The notes below the pieces were generated by a model. It saw nothing but the letters and a program-made list of their open reading frames with translations. It ran no database searches and was not told where the DNA came from. DNA of 64,000 bases, from NCBI RefSeq assembly GCF_007565055.1, contig NC_044554.1, positions 15,043,921-15,107,920 of the forward strand, in the 5' to 3' direction. A program made the translations under genes and the position numbers. Source of the stretch: Rhinopithecus roxellana. Its lineage: Eukaryota; Chordata; Mammalia; Primates; Cercopithecidae. This document shows positions 33,571 through 45,356 of this stretch, piece by piece (the stretch's first letter is position 1; each line of letters begins with the position of its first letter).

Positions 33571-33721
33571 TTTCCTTTCCCAAAGAACTGACAGAATAAC
33601 CATCCTGGGAGTGGAGGACGAAAAGAGAGGGAGCGCTTCAGTGAAGCCTTTAAAGCTCAATAATACTTCAGAGAGCCATTCTAATATTTAATCTCTAGAT
33701 TCCATTTATATTTTAAACTTG

Positions 33722-33845
33722 ATTTTTTTTTTGAAAAAAAAAATTTTTTTTCTTAAAGACAGAGTGTCACTAAGTTTCCCAGACTGGCTTTGAACTCCTG
33801 GGCTCAAGGGATCCTCCCACTTCAGCCTCCTGAGTAGCGGGGCCT
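33722..33845 (-). mobile_element. Alu monomer fragment
   Basis: 'aagacagagtgtcactaagt' then 'ctttgaactcctgggctcaa' and 'ccacttcagcctcctgagta'. Only one arm, T-rich tail on the left. Confidence 0.75.
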
Positions 33846-34616
33846 GATTTGTTGCCCACTTTATTTGTGAATGACAGAAAAGCTAGCAATTTCAGGACGA
33901 TGGCAATCAAAGGTTTCAGATTCATCCTCCTATCTTTTTTTTCTTTTCTGCTGTGTCCATTGGTCAGAATTCAGGGCAAGGTCATGGCTAGAGATTTTGT
34001 AGTATGGCCTAGAGCTATATAAAAACAACATTGACCTTTGAGCTGATTCTGGATTTGCTTTTTGTTCTACAGCACCATAGTAGCTCTTATAGACAATATC
34101 TAAAAATACTTTTTTTTGCATTGCACCTGAGAGGAGTGGAGGTTTGAAAAAGCATCTGTGTCTAAGGGAATCACATTTTTAGAACCATGGTAGAAACTAT
34201 TGATGGATGTTCCAAACGTATGGCCTTTCTGATTCTTTTTATTCCCTCCTACCATCAAAATTCCAAGCCGAGACTGGAATTTTTTATTCCCTCCTACCAC
34301 CAAAATTCCAAGCTAACTGTAGCTGTTGGCTACCCTCATCATTCTTTTCTGTGTGTGCTCTCCGGTTTTTTCCCCAATGGAGTCCTCTCCGATATCTTAC
34401 ACACTTAACGGCAGTATTTCTTTTTAGTCAAAAACTTACTTAAGACATTTGAGAGTTGTTATACGATCACTGATTTGAGTTGTACAGAGTGGATGTGCTG
34501 CAAAAATCTAAAGGTTGTTCGCTTGCATCAGATACTTATATTAAAGGATAAAGGTTTGCCTTTGTGCTGTGGCAAACGTGCTCAACAGCTTCTAGCTAAA
34601 CTATTTCACAGTTGTA
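33846..34616. other. Unassigned DNA with a tandem duplication
   Basis: No family recognised. Contains the 45-bp tandem duplication at 34236-34313. Confidence 0.4.
34236..34313. repeat. Tandem duplication, 45-bp period
   Basis: 'attccctcctaccatcaaaa' and its continuation at 34236-34268 recur at 34281-34313 with one mismatch over 33 bp. Low divergence suggests a recent local duplication. Confidence 0.9.
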
Positions 34617-34650
34617 ACTTAATTTTGTTTGTTTGATTGTTTGCTTATTT

Positions 34651-34815
<165 letters not shown>

Positions 34816-35090
34816 TGACAGGGTCTTGCTCTGTCACCCAGGCTAGAGTGCAGTGGCGCAAACAGCTCACTGCAGCCTTGACCTCCCAGGCTCAAGTGAT
34901 CCTCCAATTTCAGGCCCTAGGTAGCTACAGGCACACGCCACCACGCCTGGCTAATTTAAATATTTTTTTTTGTTGAAATTAGGTTTCCCCATGTTGACCA
35001 GGTTGGTCTCAAACTCCTGAGTTCAAGCGAGCCATCTGCCTCGGCTTCACAAAGTCCTGGGATTACAGGTGTGAGCCACCATGTTTGGCC
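34816..35090 (-). mobile_element. AluJ/S with expanded tail
   Basis: Antisense Alu from 'gacagggtcttgctctgtca' to 'accatgtttggcc'. The duplication 'acttaattttgtt' / 'acttaattttctt' (34617-34629 and 35092-35104) brackets both the pyrimidine tract and the Alu. Confidence 0.92.
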
Positions 35091-35099
35091 TACTTAATT

Positions 35100-35265
35100 T
35101 TCTTACTAAAAATACTTATATGGTGATTTTGCATTTACTGCTATGTTTGATCTTCACAGCAATGCTGTTAGGTAAGCATTACTGACAACCCTTAGGATGT
35201 TAAAAAACTTTCTTGAAGTTATGCAGCAAATAAGCAGAGAAGCCAGGAGCTCTTTCCTTTCCAAA
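35100..35265 (-). mobile_element. MIR fragment
   Basis: Antisense MIR: 'ctatgtttgatcttcacagc', 'gttatgcagcaaataagcag' and 'gccaggagctctttcctttc' in the right order. Confidence 0.55.
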
Positions 35266-35328
35266 AGACTAATGTAAAATGTCAAATTTGCACTTAAGAA
35301 ACATGCTGCTGTTATGGGATCTTTGGAG

Positions 35329-37225
35329 TGTCAATTTTCTGGCCAGAAACCTCTGTGGCTGGTGGTGCCTTTGCCCAAGTTTTGCTTGGGCCTGTGGGGT
35401 TTGTGTTTTGCCCACTTGGCCTGGCAGGCTGTGCTCGGCTCATGCTACTGGCCTGGGTCCCACGCCTGCCAAGGGCAAGTCAGACATGGAATGGTGAGGG
35501 GTGTGTGAGTGACCATGGAGTCTGGCCACTGTGCAGTCAGACATGCCACCTGCTGCAGCGGGGCAAGCAGCTCCAGGAGCCAGCACAAGTGCTGGCTCTC
35601 CACAAGGCTGTGGCTGAACCACATGCACTACAAGCAGCTTCCACAGCTGACACCAGGAAACATGGTGGCTCCTGGAAGCTTGGAGATGCCAGGAACTGCA
35701 GGACTCCAAAGAGGGAGGATTTGTAGCCCTGGCTCAGGGAGCACCCAGGTCTGGGATCCCCAAAGGGCCACAACTCTTCTTTCCCTCTCTTTGCCCGCAA
35801 CATGGAGAGCAAGGGGCATGTCTCAGCCCTGTTTGTGTTAAAGCTATTTTAGCCTCACCATTCGGTGGGTCCCAAGTTCTTGTCCTACAACCAGGAAGAA
35901 TAAGGTATGCAGACAAGTGGAGGGTGAGCAAGATGAAGAGAAGCTTTACAATAGCAATGCTATTGTAATAGAGAAGCAATGCAATAGCTCAGAGGAAACC
36001 CACAGAGGGCAGCTCCTTTCTGCAGCCAGGATGTCCTAATGAGGGCAGCTCCTCTCTGCAGGACAAGTTGTCCTAACAAGTGTTCAGCTATCAGCAGAGA
36101 GGAAGCCCTTGAGTGAGTGGCTCCTCTCTGCAGGCAGGTCATCCTGTCATCTCCCCATTGTCTCTCCGTCACCTCTGCAGCCCTCAGCAGAGATGAGTCC
36201 CTAGAGTGAGTTGCTCCTCTCTGCAGGTAGGTCATCCTGTCGTCTGCATTCCCAGCAGAGAAGAGGACTTAGAGTTGATTGGTCCTCCCTACAGCTGGCC
36301 ATCCTGATACCGGCTCAGCTGTGGCTGAGCCCAGGGCTTTTATGGGCCCTGGAGGGGAAAAAGTGTACACTGATTGGTCTGTGGGTGGCCATGGATAGGC
36401 CCAGAAAAGGCACCACAAGTTCCCATTCAGGTCCGCAGGTCTGGCAGCCTGGCCCCCAGCCTTCAGGCCTTCCCTGGCCTGAAGGTGGGGCCTCACCAGG
36501 GACCAGCCCCCTTCTGCCTAGGAACCTGTCTGCCTCCTGCTGCCATTCATGGTGCCCAAACTGTAGGTGCCAAGGTTCACCTACAGGCCAGCACCAAGCT
36601 GCCCTCAGCCCCACCTCAGCTTCTCTCCTATGCCTGTCAGCACCCAAAGTCTGGAGGGGCCTGAGGCTGCAAGGGGCTGGCAGGTCAGCACTGCCCCAAG
36701 TATGTGCACACCTGGCCAGGCTGCAAGAGTACCCAGGCTCTACCCTGACTTTGCTCTGAGATCAGAGCAGGCATTGACAGCAGGGAGAAGCTAGGCAGTT
36801 GAAGCAGGCATTTCCAAACCTAGAAGGGCAGGGGGGCCTTCCTGGGTCCCCAAGAGGGCAGAGATGCCTGGGTCTACAGTTGTGGTTTGGGTGGCTGCAG
36901 CTGTGCCCAGGGGAGGGTGGGGCTCCTGCCTGCTCCATACAGCTGGAGGCCTGGGACTGTAGCCACAGTTTGGGCAGCTGCAGCTATGCCCAGGAGGGCA
37001 GGGCTCCCACCTGCTTCTAGGCCCTGAGAGCCCAGGGATGCCTGAATTTGCAGCCATGGGCTGGACAGCTGCAGTGGCACCCAGGAAGCTCCTGCCCCAA
37101 CTCGGAAGGGGTGGGGTTCCCTCTTGTCCCCAGCTCCTGCTGGCTCCATGCAGCATACAGCCCCTGGTGTGCCTCCCTGCTGCAGCTGGCATGGTGGCAG
37201 TGGCCGCTCCGGATGGCCCATCACT
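35329..37225 (-). mobile_element. Long GC-rich LTR-like block with internal tandem repeats
   Basis: About 1.9 kb, far richer in G+C than its surroundings. Read on the minus strand it has U3, then a TATA-like 'gggcccataaaagccc' (about 36337-36352), then R and U5-like text. The phrase 'cttgggacccaccgaatggt' (complement of 35861-35880) is typical of class I LTR ends, and the + strand starts 'tgtcaattttctgg', giving a CA end. Two repeat arrays lie inside: five copies of 'ggctcctctctgcag' with 'gtcatcctgtc' at 36011-36310 in R, and degenerate units around 'gggcagctgcagctgtgccc' at 36820-37200 in U3. Long frames on both strands (up to 182 codons at 36211) follow from base composition. A solo LTR is my preferred reading; family not assigned. 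Confidence 0.5.
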
Positions 37226-37227
37226 GC

Positions 37228-37310
37228 CATTCAACAAACATTTACCATGCACCTCTTAAGTCCCAGATGAAGTTCTTAGCTCTGAAATCCCGTACTGAGA
37301 CCTATAAATA
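37228..37310 (-). mobile_element. L2 3' end
   Basis: 'cattcaacaaacatttacca' followed by 'tgcacctcttaagtcccaga' is the antisense L2 end. Confidence 0.55.
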
Positions 37311-38070
37311 AACTTTGATTATAACATATCCAATCAAAAGAAAATGAGACTTTAGAATATGTACTGAATATGTGTTTAAAGTTATCTAGAAAAACTTGCT
37401 ATTTCATGAAGTGCTATTATAAATTATATATGTATATGGATAGTCACTGTCTATTTTTTTGGTCAATTGACCTTAAGCAATGCTGGTTTGTTTAGATGCT
37501 AAACTTTAGAGTATGATATGGATTTTAAAATATATTTCTTATGTCATTAATATATAAAAGAAAAAGGAACATTTAACTTTTCAAAATTAGAACCCAAGTG
37601 AGTTGAATCCTAAGTATACCTTATGAAAATCTGAAATATGGCTGTTCTGAAATGAGAGGCCTGTAGAATATTATCCACACATCTACATATAAAAATACCT
37701 TTCCAATATTTCTTGGTTGAATTACTATCCTTGGTCCAAGGACGATCAAGTTCTGATGTTTTATCTTCTGTATTTTGGTTGGAAGCAGAGCCATTTCACC
37801 AATTAACCTAGCAAAGACTCTGGAGTTACTGTAGAATTCTTTGCTTCCCATAGTTAATTGATTATAACTATACATTATCCCATCTACATCTCCATAATCA
37901 AGTATTTCGTACACACTTTGTCTGCCACCGCCCTCCCCCACCCACCTTGCTTTTAGATGACTGCAGTACCCTTTCTCAGGTCCTCCTACAGACTGTGGTC
38001 AATTCTGAATGCTAAGATTCTTATTAGAGCATTCTCTTCTCCAACAAGAGACAATACCAGGCCATGGGAA
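37311..38070. other. Unassigned DNA with a 106-codon minus-strand frame
   Basis: No repeat recognised. A minus-strand frame at 37621-37941 is open for 106 codons; I recognise no domain, signal peptide or retrocopy marks and do not call it a gene. Confidence 0.35.
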
Positions 38071-38238
38071 AAGATCAAGATCTGGAGTAAACAGACTTGG
38101 ATTAAAATTCTTCTGCCCATCACTAGTTGTGTGATCATTGACAATTTACTTCTTTGATCCTCACCCATAGAAAGAAAATGATAATGATCATACTTACTTT
38201 GCTAGATTCTTGTGAAGATTAAATAAGATAAATATATA

Positions 38239-38511
38239 GGGCAGGCACAGTGGCTCATGCCTGTAATCTCAGAACTTTGGGAGGCTGAGGCGGGCGGATC
38301 ACTTAAAGTCAGGAGTTCAAGCCCAGTCTGGCTAATATGGTGAAACCCTGTCTCTACTCAAAATATAAAAAAATTATCAGGGTGTGGTGGCGGGCACCTG
38401 TAGTCTCAGCTACTAGGGAAGCTGAGGCAAAAGAATTGTTTGAACTTGGGAGGTAGAGGTTGCAGTGAGCTGAGATCATGCCACTGCAGTACAGCCTGGG
38501 CAAGAGTTAGT
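38239..38511 (+). mobile_element. AluS-like
   Basis: 'gggcaggcacagtggctcat' to 'cagcctgggcaagagttagt'. The tail is replaced by an AATG repeat. Confidence 0.9.
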
Positions 38512-38515
38512 CTAA

Positions 38516-38545
38516 ATGAGTGAATGAATGAATGAATGAATGAAA
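38516..38545. repeat. (AATG)n tetranucleotide in Alu tail
   Basis: Seven AATG/AGTG units directly after the Alu. Confidence 0.9.
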
Positions 38546-38689
38546 CATACAACATAGCATCTAGTACAGACATCCAACAAATGTTCATTTTATTCCTATA
38601 TCTTTCATTAGGTTTCTTCTTCTCTGCTAATTCAGATTCCAACCTAAGTTATTGGTGAATTAGTCCCATGGTCTTCTGTTCAATCCTCC

Positions 38690-38835
38690 TATCCACCACT
38701 CTTCCCAGAGAGTCACCACTCTGCCTTCTTCCTTTGTCCACAGGAGCCTGCTTGTCTGGAATACCTTCCCTCACTCTCTTGCTCTTTCATTCAAATCCAG
38801 CTCAGGGTCTAACTCATCCAAGAATCTTACTGATT
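38690..38835 (+). mobile_element. L2 fragment
   Basis: 'gtctggaataccttccctca' and 'caaatccagctcagggtcta' then 'catccaagaatcttactgat' is the L2 3' region. Confidence 0.55.
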
Positions 38836-39469
38836 AACATGTTTACATGTTTATTAGCTTATCTTTCTACTGGGTTTAATGTTAACCATGCTGCTTTCTA
38901 TGGAATGAATTCATAGAATGTGAAATACATACATAGAAATGACTGTTGCCTGTGTACCCATTCTATAGCCCCTAGCTGGCAATTGGTTGTTAAGGAAGAT
39001 ATGGTCATCAAATAAATAAACCGTTCTTGCTAACTCAAATCATCCCGTCACTAAAGTAATGGAACAGAAAGGCCCTATACTGAGATATTAATTAAACGAA
39101 CAAATTATTATTTCTATGTGGCTGACACCAAGCAGCTGTGGTTTTAATTGATAAAAATACTTATTAGGATATATGGACAATAAATGATGTTTGACCCTTA
39201 AAGAAATAAACATCACCACAGAGAAGTGACCCCCACTACAACATGCAACATGCAAGCATTTCAGCCCATACAAGAAATCAGGGCACAGTTCAAAATGTTT
39301 TCTTGTAACATTCTTAGGAAAAGCTTTTATTGCTGGAAGATTTGTTGATAGCCTACTCAGTGTCCTATCCCCACTTTCCCCTCCAGACTGGAACTCTAAT
39401 TTTATGCAGGAATCCACAAAGTGCAGCTCAATTGACTTAGGGGAAGGTGACGCCAGCTGCAGTTTCTGG
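38836..39469. other. Unassigned DNA
   Basis: No family recognised. A 109-codon minus-strand frame at 39088-39417 lacks motifs. Confidence 0.35.
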
Positions 39470-39880
39470 GTTGGGCTCTGACTAGTCTACAGCAATCATT
39501 GTAATCTCATGTCTCTTGCTTGGATTGGTTAGGTAACATGGTTTAAACAATTAGCTCATGGAATTTTGTTGGCAATGGGGCCAATGATTAGCCAATCAGA
39601 CTAAAGGAGTTTTATTGTATAATTGGTGGAGAAACTCATTTGTTGTCTGCTGGATATGAATGAGGAATAATGTACTTTCTCACTACTAGTAGTGATACTC
39701 CTAACTTCTGGGGAAAACTTGCAGGGAAAATGTCCACACTGTGGAAGGAAAGCAATGAGACAGAAAGATATGGGTCCTGGACTTCCTTGAGCTGCTAAAT
39801 CAGCCACCCTGGAAGCTACACCAACATTGGACTTTTTATTATATGAGATAACACATTTTATGATGCTTAAGTCAGTTTTG
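39470..39880 (+). mobile_element. Unassigned LTR-like repeat, second copy
   Basis: 'gcttggattggttaggtaac' with 'gattagccaatcagactaaa' and the 3' part 'cattggactttttattatat' plus 'gatgcttaagtcagttttg' has the same layout as the suspected copies at 19590 and 53750. Confidence 0.4.
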
Positions 39881-39884
39881 AAAC

Positions 39885-41085
39885 ATTCTAATGGGTAACA
39901 GTACTGAAAATGGAAACAAATGAAAATCATAATGAATCTTTAAGATCTTGTTGATTTCCAAGCTTAAAGATATTATACAAGTAAACATTCTTGGATGCAC
40001 ACTTCCAAAGAATATTCTTCTCTCAGCCTGTGAGTGAAAGGGAACATGTCTATTCAGGTTCAAATTCCTATTTGGCTCTTTAGGTTTATATAGAAGACCT
40101 TCTTGTTATTGAAGGCCATGTGGAAGCCAAGATGTAATAGCTGAAATGAGGTATTTGACATCTTTGAGTTTATTGCCACAAACTTCTTTCCCCAATGCTT
40201 TGTTTCCCCTGCTTCAAAATACCCCCAAATAAAACCAGATCATCAGGGTTACTCTTACTGAGTTGATTGTTGGGGTGATGTCATCATTATATTTTCAGAT
40301 ACTTTTCTTTTTTCATAGGATGGTTGCCAAAGCCATCATTAATTTAATTAATTTGACACTGTCCTCCTTATATTCCTTTGCCCCGTGAGAAATAACTGTC
40401 TTCTAGTATGAAGATTAGTAATACTTGAGCAGTTTATTTTTAAAAATGAAGAACATTATAAAGTATGTTTCTCCATAAAGTATTTCCCCAAAAAGGAGAC
40501 TAGAGTTATTCTCAAGAATACATAAATTTTGTGTTTTTATTTAAGTGATATTCTAGAAAACTAATATAAGCATATTTTTGATCATTTGCATTGTATAATT
40601 AAAACTGGTCCACAGTTTCACTAACTGAGTTCATGTTTGTGCTTCCAATAGAATTGATATCAAGTGATACTTCTTGATTTGTTGCCAGGTAAAAAGAAAA
40701 GAACACTGGTGGGCTTGATACATTGAGGATGTCTTCTCACCAAAGGAAGGCCAAACGGTATCTCAACAGGCCATGTGAACTAGGTGTCTCAGTAGTATAA
40801 TTAGTGAAAAATGGAGGGAGAATTGAGTCCATCAAATTGTAGCATGCCAAACTTGAATGAACTTTCACCTTAGCACTCAATTCTATACTCAGTGCAAGCA
40901 GGACTTAGTTTCAAACAACACCATTTATTGTGTAAAATTAAGGTTGTTATCTTGCCTTGTTTTTGTAGTTTTGCTTATATGCAATCAAATTTATTTCATA
41001 TAGGTGAATACATAAAAGCTATAAACCACCTAGAGTTTATATGTTGCTTAGCTAAGGACGCATTGAATAACATCTTATATGTTGA
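39885..41085. other. Unassigned DNA
   Basis: AT-rich, no recognised family, no frame above 70 codons. Confidence 0.4.
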
Positions 41086-41089
41086 TGCA

Positions 41090-41590
41090 TGATCTTGGGC
41101 AAGTTATATAACTCTTTGTTTCTTGTCTTTCTAATCTACAAAAAGGACATAATAGAATTATCTACTTAATTAGATTTTGTGAAGATTAAATGATTTGGTG
41201 TGTGTAATGTATTGGGAAAAGTACCTGGAATTCGGCCGGGCGCGGTGGCTCAAGCCTGTAATCCCAGCACTTTGGGAGGCGAGGCGGGTGGATCACGAGG
41301 TCAGGAGATCGAGACCCTCCTGGCTAACACGGTGAAACCCCGTCTCTACTAAAAAAATACAAAAAACTAGCCGGGTGCGGTGGCGGGCGCTTGTAGTCCC
41401 AGCTACTCGGAGGCTGAGGCGGGAGAATGGCGTAAACCCGGGAGGCGGAGCTTGCAGTGAGCTGAGATCCGGACACTGCACTCCAGCCTGGGCGACAGAG
41501 CGAGACTCCGTCTCAAAAAAAAAAAAAAAAAAAGTACCTGGAATTCTAGTAAGCACTCTATTAGAGCTCTAATAATTACTTTATACTTTT
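41090..41590 (+). mobile_element. MIR, split by a young Alu
   Basis: 'gatcttgggcaagttatata', then 'tttgtgaagattaaatgatt' up to the Alu; after it 'tagtaagcactctattagag' completes the 3' end. Confidence 0.75.
41234..41533 (+). mobile_element. Young AluY, Old World monkey type
   Basis: Full-length: 'ggccgggcgcggtggctcaa' to an 18-base A-tail. A perfect 16-bp duplication 'aaagtacctggaattc' flanks it (41218-41233 and 41531-41546). It carries 'ctcaagcctgtaatc', 'ctagccgggtgcggtggcgg', 'atggcgtaaacccggg' and 'gatccgg', states I associate with macaque/baboon AluY lineages. CpGs are nearly intact, so insertion is recent. Confidence 0.96.
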
Positions 41591-43628
41591 ACTTCTATAA
41601 AAAACAGAATAATTTAAGCCACCACTCAAGGTTCATCAGGGTTTTTTCCGATTCCAAAAATATGCTGGAGTTTGATGACTTCCTTTTCTCTGTCACTGCT
41701 AGAAAGCTTAGCATCAAATTCTGTGGCTCACCAAGAGCAAGAGCATGGCTATTATGTCTTCTTTGGCCTCCATTTATGTTTCTATCCATGTTTTTTCATC
41801 TATGCTCAAACTTAATTTATGAGGTTCTATTGCACTTTATGTGTCTCTTTAAGCTATCTTAAGTCCATTGCAGAACAGAAGGTGTGGTACATAAAAATCA
41901 ATAAAAACACATATCCACTGTGTGAAAATAGGGAGTTTAATAGACAATAAGGCTCCCTGGGACATATTACCACATACAGGAAGGATCTCAGAACTCATTT
42001 CCTGGACTGTGCGATATTTTCTCAGGAGTAGGAGTGTAATATAATTGACCACTATTATCTTCTGTCTGTTCTATGAATGTTGCAAGTGTTTATTCCATTT
42101 CTGTAAAAAACCCTGATGTAGTATATTTTTTTCATTTTTTTAATAAAAACTTTCTCACAATGAGTTCATTTAGGAGACTCAATGTTTGTCTATTTTTTAT
42201 TTATATTTCTAAGTTTTTGATGTTTTCTTTATTTTTCTTGAGAAGGAAATAAAATTTCTAGTACAAATGCTATGATTCAGGTCCAGAAGAACAGAATATT
42301 ACTCATGATGACAGTTATATGATTTCCATTTCCTGATCTTTCTGCTCCATTTTCTGGGTCAGATTTCAACCTCAAACATTTTGTACTGAGATAAACGAAT
42401 ACCTCGTAGGAGATTTTTTGCTAACTATTATAGTTTGTTAGTTGAGATGAGAAATAACATGATTCATCAAGTGTTAAAATTTGCTACTTACAGTCTCTGG
42501 GGAAAAGTACCTATCAATGTATCCAGAACCATTTTGCTTTTAAAGTAATTATCACTTCATTTTAGGAGTTGAGATGGGAGAGAAAAAGGAAGTGATAACT
42601 CCACCTCTAAGTGTCATCTGTATCTGTAAGGACGATTATTCTCCAGTTAAAATTCTCTACTCAACCTGGCATTCAATTCTCATTTCACTGAATTTTTTCT
42701 TTCAACTGTTTTATTTGATGTGTGATTTATTAAGATAATGCAAAGAGAAAAACTGTATTTCAGGACCTCTAAATAATAACTTTTAAATATTTCTTTGTGC
42801 TCCCCCATATCCAGCCAGTTCTGATATTATAACATTGACTTATGCAAGTGATTTCTTCTTTCATTAATTATTGTAATTTCCACCTGCTGAAGTTGCCTAT
42901 AGGCATTAGCAGCAGAATATTTATTTCTTAATATTACCATCTGTTGCTTTATGTGATCAATATCTACCTTCTACTGGTAACTTAAAGTCAGATAGCTATA
43001 AATGGCTCTTCATAGTATCTATCCTGGTGAAATACAATCTCCAACTTTAAGTGTCCTTGAGACTGATACACAACAAATAGGTTTGACAACAAAACCACAA
43101 ATAGAGATTTGTAGTTCTTTCTGATCTGTGAATCAGCCTGATATAAAAAACGACCTGGAGAGAGGTGATATGAATAGTGTTAACAGACATATACAATACA
43201 TTTACCAATCTCCACATTTCATTGATTATCATCCCAATATTAAATATGCCCTTCCCAGTTTCCATGAAATCCTGAGAGCAGAAGCTTTTAAGAACTGAAG
43301 TTCTGTATGTTTGACAAGAAATATTTGAAAACAATGTGAGTAGGCAGACCAACTTAGTAGGTCCCTATGGTGTGTTTTGAGGAGTTCCTCTCTAAATGGC
43401 CCTAATGATCTACTAGTAATAGACTGATTCTTCAGAGTTCAGAGTTGTTCATTAAAATTTAAATATTCCTTGAAAGGTGACATTAAGCTACTTTCAACCA
43501 TTAGAATTAGTTTGCCAGATTTTAAACAATGAATAAATGTTCCCTGTGCAAAAAACAAATTCAAACAAGACAAAACAAAGGGGTATTAAGAGAAGTTTCA
43601 TTCCCTTACTCATTCTCTAATTCCACTC
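41591..43628. other. Unassigned DNA, about 2 kb
   Basis: No repeat family recognised. AT-rich with poly-T stretches at 42126-42140. A 101-codon minus-strand frame at 43047-43352 has no motif. Confidence 0.4.
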
Positions 43629-43716
43629 CATTCTTGTGTATATTCCAGAAATTTTATTTGCATATCAAAGCACATTCTTGTATATTTTCCAGGAATTTTC
43701 TTTGCATATCAAAGCA
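43629..43716. repeat. Tandem duplication, 44-bp unit, two copies
   Basis: 43629-43672 and 43673-43716 align at 40 of 44 positions, starting 'cattcttgt' and ending 'gcatatcaaagca'. The first copy contains the octamer ATTTGCAT (43656-43663); the second has CTTTGCAT. Confidence 0.92.
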
Positions 43717-43747
43717 TTAAATTTCAGATTTTTTTTTTTCAAGTAGG

Positions 43748-43751
<4 letters not shown>

Positions 43752-43812
<61 letters not shown>
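43752..43812. repeat. (TC)n microsatellite
   Basis: About 30 TC units with one GT interruption near 43802. Confidence 0.95.
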
Positions 43813-43813
<1 letters not shown>

Positions 43814-44052
43814 CACTGCTTCCTCTCCACCTCTTGTCCATTTATCTGGAAAAGGACAATAGTCTCTACATTCTCCTCTATTTCACTCCCAAGGGAAACC
43901 AATATGAATGAAATTAATAGCCTTCCTCAGTGCTCCAATAAAAGCAAATAATATCTTTGATTTCTCTAAATGGGAAGATATTTTACACATTATTTGGTAA
44001 TTGTCTTTTTGCTAAACAATATATGGACTCCTCCCAAAATAATATATATAAA

Positions 44053-44358
44053 TCTTTATTTTTTAAGAGACAAGGTTTCGCTTTCTCATTCAGGCTGCAA
44101 TGCAATGGTGCAATCATGGCTCACTCCAGCCTCCATCTCCTGGGCTCAAGCAGTCCTCCTACCTTAGCCTGCCGAGTAGCTAGTACTATAGACGTGCACA
44201 ATCATGGCCAGCTAATTTTTAATTTTTTTGTAGAGACAGTGTCTCACTATGTCTCACTATCTTGCCCAGGCTGGTCTTGAACTCTTGGGCTCAGATGATC
44301 CTTCCACCTCAACTTCCCAAAGTGTTGTGATTACAGATGTTGACCCACTGTGCCCAGC
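44053..44358 (-). mobile_element. AluJ
   Basis: Antisense Alu from 'agagacaaggtttcgctttc' to 'actgtgcccagcc'. It has a 10-bp internal tandem duplication, 'gtctcactat', at 44248-44271. Confidence 0.9.
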
Positions 44359-44799
44359 CCTTCCTTTTTTCTTTTTAACAGCTATATAATATTCCTTAAA
44401 ATTGACGCTGTAACAATGTAATACTTATTACAATGCTGTAATAAATATTCTTACATTGTAGTCTTACATTCTTGTGTTTTTACTTGGATAAGATAGATAG
44501 TCAAAAGTGAGATTGCTGAGTGAGAGAGTATATATACATACTGCATTTTCAGCCATATGGCCAGATTTTAAAAGTGTGACAATTCATCCTCATATTTCCA
44601 CCAGCAACACCTGAATGTGATTGTTTCCTCACATCCTTGATAGCACTGGATTTTGTCATTCTTCATAATTTGCCTACTGCTTTTATTTGCATTTGCCCAG
44701 TAGCGTGAATTTTTTATGATTACTGGCCACTTGAATTTCCTGTTTTGTGAATTAATCATTCATCTCCTTCATCAGTGTTTCTATTGGTTGCTTGTCTTT

Positions 44800-44836
44800 C
44801 ATTATTATTATTATTGTTATTATTATTATTATTAAT
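44800..44836. repeat. (ATT)n trinucleotide
   Basis: About twelve ATT/TTG units inside the L1M. Confidence 0.9.
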
Positions 44837-44914
44837 TTATAGAATTTATTGTGTATTTGTGGTATAATTGGTGGTCTTATATATTGCAAATATATTTTCC
44901 AAGTCAATGAATGA

Positions 44915-45160
44915 TGTGAGTGGCATCTTAGTGTAGTGCCCAGTTTCTACAGCCAGAATGTCTAGGTTCAGATTTTAGGTTTGTTATTTACTGGTGTGTG
45001 ACCTGAGGCTGTAGATTTATCTTCTGAAATATGGAAATGAAAATCTTGCTTAGTTCATAGAATGGAATGAGGATTAAATGAATCAAATACGAAACATGTA
45101 GTATAGCGTTTGGTACAGAGTAGGTCAATATTTTTTGTTTACTAGTATTATTTGTATAAT
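44915..45160 (+). mobile_element. MIR
   Basis: 'gtctaggttcagattttagg', 'tactggtgtgtgacctgagg', 'gaatgaggattaaatgaatc' and 'tagcgtttggtacagagtag' are MIR in sense order. It lies between two L1M parts. Confidence 0.8.
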
Positions 45161-45356
45161 ATATTTTGCTCTAAAAGCCTTTTAAATTGTCATATAGAAT
45201 CTACATTTATTAGTTTATTTAATGGCTCCTGAGTTTCCTGTCTTGAGCATGAAGATTTCCTCTGCTCTAAAGTTACGCAAACCAAGAACATTTTTCTCCA
45301 TGACTAGACATGTATTTGCTGTATTTGCATGATGTATTTTCTAATCTATTCCTTTA

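Larger units (their letters stand above)
38071..38610 (+). mobile_element. MIR, split by an Alu
   Basis: 'aaacagacttggattaaaat', 'tgtgtgatcattgacaattt' and 'ttgtgaagattaaataagat' on the left; after the Alu, 'atagcatctagtacagacat' and 'ccaacaaatgttcattttat'. One MIR interrupted at its 3' third. Confidence 0.7.

Noticed and set aside
36211..36759. 182-codon open frame, the longest in the window, with other long frames on both strands at 35.3-37.3 kb
   Set aside because: They lie in GC-rich, stop-poor, internally repetitive LTR-like sequence and occur on both strands in several frames; no domain or conserved motif was seen.
35329..37225. CpG island or promoter of a cellular gene
   Set aside because: GC-rich, but CpG pairs are scarce and TG/CA abundant, as in an old methylated repeat.
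37621..37941. 106-codon minus-strand open frame
   Set aside because: No family recognised and no supporting features. A protein or conservation search would be needed before calling it.
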